DNA of 11,047 bases, taken from assembly GCA_900771955.1 (NCBI GenBank), contig CAAGPW010000010.1, forward strand, positions 1 to 11,047, in the 5' to 3' direction. Made by a program: the position numbers and the translations under genes. This stretch comes from Lachnospiraceae bacterium. GTDB taxonomy: Bacteria > Bacillota > Clostridia > Lachnospirales > Lachnospiraceae. Under the pieces are notes generated by a model, which saw nothing but the letters and a program-made list of their open reading frames with translations, had not been told where the DNA came from and did not search any database. Positions 6,450 to 11,047 of the stretch are shown here, one piece after another (positions within the stretch are counted from its first letter, which is position 1; every line of letters starts with the position of its first letter).

Positions 6450-7268
6450 TTATCTCTTAAGCTGATTTGCTATGCCAAGCATATCGTCCGACGTTGTGAT
6501 TACTTTGGAATTCATCTCATATGCTCTCTGTGCGACGATCAGATTAACCATCTCATCTGCAAGCTGTACATTCGAGCCTTCCAGATACCCCTGAACCACC
6601 TTGCTCTTTGTCAGGTTATTATTTGTATATTCACTCATAGCAGCACCAGACGCCTCCGTTATTGAAAGCAGACTGTTGGATTCTTTTTCAAGTCCTGCCG
6701 GATTGCGGAACTGATAGATTCCAATCCGCTGATTCAGTGAATGATAATTGCCCGCACCATCTTCGTAACCGATCAGTCCGGTACTTGACTGGAACTGCAC
6801 ACTCTCAGACGATACATTCGCCGGAAGTGAGATCACGTTTCCATTGGAATCCAGTACATGATAGCCTTCCTGTGTACACAGAGAGACCACATTTCCATCT
6901 TTTACCCATGAAAAATTTCCGTTTCTGGTATAGTAAATCTGTCCATCCGCTCCTCTGACCGAGAAAAGTCCGTTTCCTTCAATTGCAAAAGCTGACTTAC
7001 TGTCATTGGCAATCAGTGAACCCTGCGTGAAAATGGATGTATTGGATGCAACTCTTGTTCCAAGTCCGACCTGTGCAGAAATCGGTTTTTCTTCTCCGTT
7101 TGCAGATGTCGTTTTGGTCTGCAGTGTCTGATAAAGCAGTGACTTAAATTCGGTCTTTTCTGCTTTGTAGCCACTTGTATTTACATTTGAAAGATTATTT
7201 GCAATCGTATCAACATTGGTCTGCTGAGCGATCATACCGGTCGCACCAGTCCACAACGATCTCATCAT
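6450..7268 (-). CDS. flgG: Flagellar distal rod protein FlgG (FlhP-type)
   Basis: The 272-residue protein opens with MMRSLWTGATGM and the rod/hook signature NNLSNVNTSGYKAE (24-37). It continues with FAIEGNGLFSV (94-104) and YYTRNGNFSW (112-121), and ends with the conserved amphipathic C-terminus VQGYLEGSNVQLADEMVNLI (225-244) and AQRAYEMNSKVI. Both terminal helices form the coiled coil by which rod proteins pack along the axis. It should build the distal rod that crosses the envelope and joins the hook. The start at 7268 is chosen because MMRSLW is the normal FlgG N-terminus and GGAG lies 11 bases upstream; an in-frame GTG at 7277 is only 2 bases from the same Shine-Dalgarno. In Bacillus subtilis the equivalent pair downstream of mbl is named flhO-flhP. 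Confidence 0.93.
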   Translation of the reverse strand: MMRSLWTGATGMIAQQTNVDTIANNLSNVNTSGYKAEKTEFKSLLYQTLQTKTTSANGEEKPISAQVGLGTRVASNTSIFTQGSLIANDSKSAFAIEGNGLFSVRGADGQIYYTRNGNFSWVKDGNVVSLCTQEGYHVLDSNGNVISLPANVSSESVQFQSSTGLIGYEDGAGNYHSLNQRIGIYQFRNPAGLEKESNSLLSITEASGAAMSEYTNNNLTKSKVVQGYLEGSNVQLADEMVNLIVAQRAYEMNSKVITTSDDMLGIANQLKR

Positions 7269-7296
7269 ATGCCACACATCTCCTTTATCTTATCTG

Positions 7297-8097
7297 TCAC
7301 ACTTTGCCAACATTATTCGCAGCCTTATCCAGCGTAGTATCAATGGTCTGGATCAGCTTCTGATTTGCCTCATATGCTCTGGAAACTGTAATCATGTCCA
7401 CCATCTCTGTCACAACGTTCACATTGGACTTTTCCAACGTACCCTGTTCCACTGTGGCATCGGAAGCCCTCGACTGTCCGCCGTCCACCAGATCATACAT
7501 GTTTTCACCATACTCCTGCAGATAATTGTAATCTTCGAAATCGACCACTCCAACCTGGGCAACGATCTGATTGTTCTGAATAATATTTCCAAGCTCATCC
7601 ACACGGAAAGTCTGTGTCGGGTCCAGGCGGATATAATTTCCGGCTCCCGGATCGCCGTTCAGCGCTCCGTTCCTGTTCAGCACATAATCGCCGTCCTTTG
7701 TCACCAGATAGCCGTTTGTATTCACCTTAAACGCTCCGTCTCTCGTGTACTTTACAGAAGTCTCCCCCTGTTTGTTGGTATAAGACAGCGCAAAAAAACC
7801 ATCTCCTGCAATCGCAAGATCTTCCGCATTGTCTGTCACTTCAAAGTTTCCCTGACTCCAGTCTGTATAGGTCTGTCCAATCTTCACACCCATATTGACG
7901 TAACCGAGCGGCTTCGGAAGATTGTAATCCGAAGTATCCTTGATCTTAAGCGCAAGCTGGGCTTCAAATGATTTTGCTGTACAGCCTTCCTTCTTATAGC
8001 CATTTGTTGCACTGTTTGCAAGGTTATTGGATAAAATATCCATCCTGTTCTGTTCCAGGATCATTCCGGTGTACGCCGTATAAAGACCTTTTACCAT
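7297..8097 (-). CDS. flgF: Flagellar rod protein FlgF-like (FlhO-type)
   Basis: The 266-residue protein has the flagellar basal-body rod N-terminus MVKGLYTAYTGMILEQNRMD and the signature NNLANSATNGYKKE (24-37). It then shows LAIAGDGFFALSY (94-106), VKYTRDGAFKVN (115-126) and the FlgG-like C-terminus EQGTLEKSNVNVVTEMVDMI (217-236) followed by TVSRAYEANQKLIQT. It is a paralogue of the next gene and probably forms the rod section adjoining FlgG. FlgF and FlgG are hard to tell apart by sequence; the first-in-pair position downstream of an mbl/mreB gene matches B. subtilis flhO. AAGGAG sits 7 bases before the ATG at 8097. The gene follows mreB after 92 bases and precedes flgG by 28 bases, so the three are likely co-transcribed. 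Confidence 0.88.
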   Translation of the reverse strand: MVKGLYTAYTGMILEQNRMDILSNNLANSATNGYKKEGCTAKSFEAQLALKIKDTSDYNLPKPLGYVNMGVKIGQTYTDWSQGNFEVTDNAEDLAIAGDGFFALSYTNKQGETSVKYTRDGAFKVNTNGYLVTKDGDYVLNRNGALNGDPGAGNYIRLDPTQTFRVDELGNIIQNNQIVAQVGVVDFEDYNYLQEYGENMYDLVDGGQSRASDATVEQGTLEKSNVNVVTEMVDMITVSRAYEANQKLIQTIDTTLDKAANNVGKV

Positions 8098-8189
8098 ATG
8101 TGTGCTCCTTCCCCTTTGCGTCTCTTCCGACGCTCTTTTGCATTACATCCTTCTATCTGTCTGCACTACTGTATATATCGACATTTTCT

Positions 8190-9185
8190 TTAATCGTCAT
8201 CACGTTTTCCGGCAAGAAATTCAACGAATTTTCCGGTTCCGATCGCCACGCAGGTCATCGGCTCCTCTGCCGTCATGGTGTTGATGCCGGTTCTGTCTTC
8301 GATCAGTTCTTCCAGTCCGCGAAGCAGAGATCCTCCTCCGGTCAGGACAATACCGCGGTCCGCAACATCAGCTGCCAGTTCCGGCGGTGTTTTTTCCAAT
8401 ACGCTGTGTACTGCCTCTACGATCTGAAGCGTCGGCTCACGCAGTGCTTCCTCCGTTTCCTCAGAGGATACCGTTACCGTTTTCGGGAGACCGGTTACGA
8501 GGTTACGTCCGCGCACATCCATGGTATCTGCCTGTGCAAGCGGAAAGCACGTACCTATCTTGATCTTGATGTCCTCAGCTGTTCGCTCGCCGATCAGAAG
8601 ATTGTGCTTCTTTCTCATATAACGCACGATCGCTTCATCAAAATCATCACCGGCAATCTTAATAGAGGTGCTGACAACAGAACCTCCCAGTGAGATCACG
8701 GCAATATCTGCGGTACCGCCACCGATATCTACGATCATATTTCCACAGGGTCTCGAAATATCGATCCCTGCTCCGATCGCTGCCGCAATCGGTTCCTCGA
8801 TAATCGCAACTTCTCTGGCTCCTGCCTGATAAGTTGCATCTTCTACCGCCTTTTTTTCTACTTCGGTAACTCCGCTTGGCACGCATACACTGATACGCGG
8901 CTTGCGGAAACTCTTTTTGCCAAGTGCTTTCTGAATAAAATACTTGATCATCTGCTCCGTAACCTTGTAATCAGAGATAACGCCCTGACGAAGCGGTCTC
9001 ACCGCAACGATATTTCCCGGAGTTCTTCCAAGCATCAGTCTTGCTTCCTCACCGATTGCCTTGATCTTATTGGTATCTCTATCGAATGCCACAACGGATG
9101 GCTCTTTTAACACAACACCCTTGCCCTTAATATACACCAGAATGCTGGCTGTTCCCAAATCAATTCCTATATCTGTCGAAACCAT
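8190..9185 (-). CDS. mreB: Rod-shape-determining actin homologue MreB (Mbl-like)
   Basis: The 331-residue protein is a complete MreB/Mbl. It has the phosphate-1 loop DIGIDLGTAS (5-14), KGKGVVLKEPSVVAFD, the phosphate-2 loop VDIGGGTADIAVISLGG (152-168), EEPIAAAIGAG (130-140) and the adenosine loop TGGGSLLRGLEE (282-293). MreB polymers under the membrane guide the elongasome that inserts new peptidoglycan along the cell body. No mreC or mreD follows; instead two flagellar rod genes do, the B. subtilis mbl-flhO-flhP order, so this may be an Mbl-type paralogue rather than the mreBCD-operon copy. The start at 9185 (MVSTDIGIDLG) is preferred over an in-frame ATG at 9206 because the GGGG Shine-Dalgarno (9197-9200) lies between them. 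The C-terminus ends in the acidic KRDDD. Confidence 0.95.
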   Translation of the reverse strand: MVSTDIGIDLGTASILVYIKGKGVVLKEPSVVAFDRDTNKIKAIGEEARLMLGRTPGNIVAVRPLRQGVISDYKVTEQMIKYFIQKALGKKSFRKPRISVCVPSGVTEVEKKAVEDATYQAGAREVAIIEEPIAAAIGAGIDISRPCGNMIVDIGGGTADIAVISLGGSVVSTSIKIAGDDFDEAIVRYMRKKHNLLIGERTAEDIKIKIGTCFPLAQADTMDVRGRNLVTGLPKTVTVSSEETEEALREPTLQIVEAVHSVLEKTPPELAADVADRGIVLTGGGSLLRGLEELIEDRTGINTMTAEEPMTCVAIGTGKFVEFLAGKRDDD

Positions 9186-9287
9186 ATGATATGTTTCCCC
9201 TTTCATCTGTTTCCATTTATGTCGAACATCTGCCGAATTTCAAAAGACAGACTATGCATTTAATCATATTCTTACATATATAATCCT

Positions 9288-9316
9288 ATTATATACAATA
9301 ACTTCCATTTTTTAAA
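9288..9316 (-). promoter_or_regulatory. Probable sigma-A promoter of mreB and the flagellar rod cluster
   Basis: On the minus strand TATAAT occupies 9293-9288, and 17 bases upstream lies TTTAAA (9316-9311), a 4-of-6 match to TTGACA. The transcript would start near 9281, giving a leader of about 95 bases before the mreB ATG. The -10 box forms part of a perfect 8-base inverted repeat, TATATAAT-CCT-ATTATATA (9277-9295). Minus-strand TTGACT and TTGACA boxes further upstream have no TATAAT at a suitable distance. Confidence 0.55.
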
Positions 9317-9481
9317 GTGTTTTTTTCTAAAATGTCAAAAGTCAATATTTTCTTAATAATTTCGCAATAAAGTTTTCTATTTTTTAGATTTTATATCTTT
9401 TTTATAATTTGTTCACACTTTAGACACATTTGTATCGTATATTAACAGACGTACTAGCTAATTAAGCTAATATAATTTTTC

Positions 9482-9564
9482 ATAACTCATGCTTCCCAAG
9501 TTCTCCGGAATTTGGGAAGTACTCCCCGAATAGTCGCTGGTATCATTTTCATACCAGCTTTTTT
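9482..9564 (+). ncRNA. Candidate small structured RNA, about 80 bases, plus strand
   Basis: CTTCCCAAGTTC (9492-9503) pairs with GAATTTGGGAAG (9508-9519), twelve pairs with a single G-U, around the loop TCCG. As RNA this is cUCCGg, a member of the very stable UNCG tetraloop class, and it has this form only on the plus strand. After 16 mostly unpaired bases comes a perfect 8-base-pair hairpin with a T-run. A TATAAT at 9471-9476 would place the start near 9482, but no good -35 box is present at 16-18 bases. No known RNA family was recognised. The strand is set by both the tetraloop and the terminator; the 5' end is a guess. Alternatively this is the tail of a longer plus-strand transcript. Confidence 0.4.
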
Positions 9565-9570
9565 ATTTTT
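9536..9570 (+). terminator. Rho-independent terminator, plus strand
   Basis: GCTGGTAT (9536-9543) and ATACCAGC (9551-9558) pair perfectly around CATTTTC, followed immediately by TTTTTTATTTTT (9559-9570). This is a textbook terminator for rightward transcription, yet no plus-strand protein gene lies upstream. On the minus strand the stem is not followed by a run of T, so it cannot serve uvrA. Confidence 0.85.
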
Positions 9571-9618
9571 CTTTTTCTGTCTTTCAGAAAACTTTCATTT
9601 GTTGTCAAACGCAGGAAT

Positions 9619-9660
9619 GCCCGTGCCGCATCTATCTGATAAATGCGCACGGGCGTTTTT
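9619..9660 (+). terminator. GC-rich hairpin with T-run abutting the uvrA stop
   Basis: GCCCGTG (9619-9625) pairs with CACGGGC (9648-9654), and CGCAT (9627-9631) with ATGCG (9643-9647), with one bulged C and an 11-base loop. On the plus strand GTTTTTG follows. Its position directly after the uvrA stop is where a uvrA terminator is expected, but in the minus direction the stem is followed by ATTCCTGC with no T-run. It may therefore act as a 3'-end stabilising hairpin for uvrA mRNA, as a back-up terminator for rightward transcripts, or both. Confidence 0.6.
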
Positions 9661-9661
9661 G

Positions 9662-11047
9662 TTATTTCTGTGCTTTTTTTGCGCTGCCCTGTCCGAGATA
9701 TTTCTTCACATACTGACCGGTATAGGACTTTTTCACCTTTGCGACTTCTTCCGGCGTTCCCTCGGCGATCACCGTACCGCCTCCGTCTCCACCTTCCGGT
9801 CCCATGTCAATGATATAGTCCGCCGTCTTGATCACATCCAGATTGTGTTCAATGACCACAACCGTGTTTCCGCTGTCGGAAAGCCTGCGCAGGATCTCGA
9901 TCAGTTTGTGCACATCCGCAAAGTGCAGACCGGTCGTTGGCTCATCTAAAATATAAATGGTCTTTCCGGTGCCGCGTTTGCTCAATTCCGTTGCAAGCTT
10001 GATACGCTGCGCCTCACCGCCAGAAAGCTCTGTGGACGGCTGTCCGAGACGGATATAGGATAAGCCCACATCATACAGTGTCTGTATCTTGCGGTGTATG
10101 GACGGCACATTTTCAAAGAACTTCAACGCTTCTTCCACAGTCATATTGAGCACATCGTAAATACTTTTTCCTTTATATTTCACTTCAAGCGTCTCCCGAT
10201 TATACCGTTTTCCGCCGCACACCTCACACGGTACATAGACATCCGGCAGAAAGTGCATCTCGATCTTCAAGATACCATCTCCGGAGCACGCCTCACAGCG
10301 GCCGCCCTTCACATTGAAGCTGAAACGCCCCTTTTTGTAGCCTCTTGCCTTTGCATCCGGTGTCGCGGCAAACAGATCACGGATCATGTCAAACACGCCC
10401 GTATAGGTTGCCGGATTGGAACGCGGTGTTCTTCCGATCGGAGACTGGTCAATATCGATCACCTTATCCAGCTGCTCCATGCCAAGGATATCGTCATGCT
10501 TGCCCGGAATGACCCGCGCACGGTTTAAATCTCTTGCCAGACGTTTATAAAGTATCTCATTGGTCAGTGAACTTTTTCCGGAACCGGACACACCGGTGAT
10601 ACAGGTCATGATGCCGAGCGGGATCTTCACATCAATATTCTTCAGATTGTTCTCCCTTGCGCCTTTGATCGTTAAAAAGCCGGTCGGTTTTCTCCGTTCT
10701 TCGGGAACCGGAATCTGAATCCTTCCACTCAGATACGCTCCGGTCAGCGACTTTTTGTTTTTCATGATCTCCTCGGCATTTCCGACCGCGACCACTTCTC
10801 CACCATGTTCGCCTGCTCCCGGCCCGATATCCACAATATAATCCGCCGCGCGCATGGTATCCTCGTCATGCTCTACCACGATCAGTGTGTTTCCAAGATC
10901 CTTCAGATGCTGTAAGGTTGCAAGCAGCTTGTCGTTGTCTCGCTGATGCAGTCCGATACTCGGCTCATCCAGAATATATGCAACTCCCACCAGTCCCGAA
11001 CCGATCTGCGTTGCCAGGCGGATACGCTGTGCCTCTCCACCGGAAAG
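9662..11047 (-). CDS. uvrA: Excinuclease ABC subunit A (UvrA), C-terminal half, N-terminus beyond window edge
   Basis: The frame is open from the right edge to a TAA at 9662-9664, giving 461 residues of a protein usually about 940 long. The visible part starts inside the first ABC signature (LSGGEAQRIRLATQIGSG) and its Walker B (AYILDEPSIGLHQRDN). It then holds a complete second ATPase half: Walker A GVSGSGKSSL (about 152-161 of the visible part), the zinc-binding module CEACSGDG...CEVCGGKRY, the signature LSGGEAQRIKLATEL, Walker B TIYILDEPTTGLH, and VVVIEHNLDVIKTADYIIDMGPEGG. UvrA dimers scan DNA for bulky lesions and load UvrB in nucleotide excision repair. An internal GTG at 10990 is not the real start. 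The C-terminus ends in a short basic tail (KKYLGQGSAKKAQK). Confidence 0.98.
   Translation of the reverse strand, partial: LSGGEAQRIRLATQIGSGLVGVAYILDEPSIGLHQRDNDKLLATLQHLKDLGNTLIVVEHDEDTMRAADYIVDIGPGAGEHGGEVVAVGNAEEIMKNKKSLTGAYLSGRIQIPVPEERRKPTGFLTIKGARENNLKNIDVKIPLGIMTCITGVSGSGKSSLTNEILYKRLARDLNRARVIPGKHDDILGMEQLDKVIDIDQSPIGRTPRSNPATYTGVFDMIRDLFAATPDAKARGYKKGRFSFNVKGGRCEACSGDGILKIEMHFLPDVYVPCEVCGGKRYNRETLEVKYKGKSIYDVLNMTVEEALKFFENVPSIHRKIQTLYDVGLSYIRLGQPSTELSGGEAQRIKLATELSKRGTGKTIYILDEPTTGLHFADVHKLIEILRRLSDSGNTVVVIEHNLDVIKTADYIIDMGPEGGDGGGTVIAEGTPEEVAKVKKSYTGQYVKKYLGQGSAKKAQK

Larger units (their letters stand above)
9186..9661. other. AT-rich uvrA-mreB intergenic region without a protein gene
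   Basis: About 475 bases separate the uvrA stop from the mreB start. The part from about 9285 to 9480 is strongly AT-rich and contains the mreB promoter. The part from 9471 to 9660 contains a TATAAT on the plus strand, a UNCG-capped hairpin, a perfect plus-strand terminator, and a second hairpin with a T-run next to the uvrA stop. The only short plus-strand frames (11 and 14 codons, at about 9332 and 9489) have no ribosome binding site. Confidence 0.7.

Noticed and set aside
7968..8693. Plus-strand open frame of 241 codons
   Set aside because: It is antisense to the flgF start and the mreB C-terminal half. It is Cys/Ser/Arg-rich, as typical for a complement-strand shadow.
9332..9367. 11-codon plus-strand frame in the AT-rich gap
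   Set aside because: It is too short, has no ribosome binding site, and is expected by chance in AT-rich sequence.
9451..9470. TAGCTAATTAAGCTA dyad as an operator or attachment site
   Set aside because: It is short, AT-rich and imperfect, with no integrase or second copy in the window.
9489..9533. 14-codon plus-strand frame overlapping the UNCG hairpin, possible leader peptide
   Set aside because: There is no ribosome binding site, no run of a regulatory codon, and no gene follows the terminator for it to regulate.

Overview
The window looks like a chromosomal core region of a motile, low-to-moderate GC Clostridia, most likely a Lachnospiraceae of the Roseburia/Agathobacter type. This is an inference from the gene set (RecD2, ComF, an Mbl/MreB gene joined to flagellar rod genes, UvrA), from strong AGGAGG-type ribosome binding sites and from TTGACA/TATAAT-type promoters. 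No mobile element, CRISPR array, tRNA or rRNA was seen.

Layout from left to right. (1) comF, minus strand, cut by the left edge a few residues before its C-terminus (1-688). (2) A divergent intergenic stretch with a near-consensus sigma-A promoter. (3) A three-gene plus-strand ABC importer operon: lipoprotein, permease, ATPase (1002-3740), closed by a strong terminator. (4) recD2 on the minus strand (3809-6025), convergent with the ABC operon. (5) A minus-strand cluster mreB/mbl-flgF-flgG-flgJ(N-domain) (9185 down to 6090), closed by a hairpin terminator just before recD2. (6) An AT-rich gap of about 475 bases (9186-9661) with the mreB promoter and signs of a short plus-strand structured RNA. 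(7) The C-terminal half of uvrA on the minus strand, cut by the right edge.

Functional picture. UvrA and RecD2 are DNA-repair or DNA-processing proteins, and ComF is a competence-type phosphoribosyltransferase-fold protein. The MreB-rod cluster matches the mbl-flhO-flhP arrangement known from Bacillus subtilis, linking a cell-wall cytoskeleton gene to the distal flagellar rod. The ABC operon is unrelated to its flanks and sits on the opposite strand between recD2 and comF. Its binding protein belongs to the TrpX-like family, so an aromatic amino acid is a possible substrate, but no T-box leader is present.

Most of the window is ordinary. The item most worth checking is the plus-strand element at about 9471-9570: a 12-bp hairpin capped by a cUCCGg (UNCG) tetraloop, then a perfect 8-bp terminator hairpin with a long T-run, in a gap where no plus-strand protein gene is visible.
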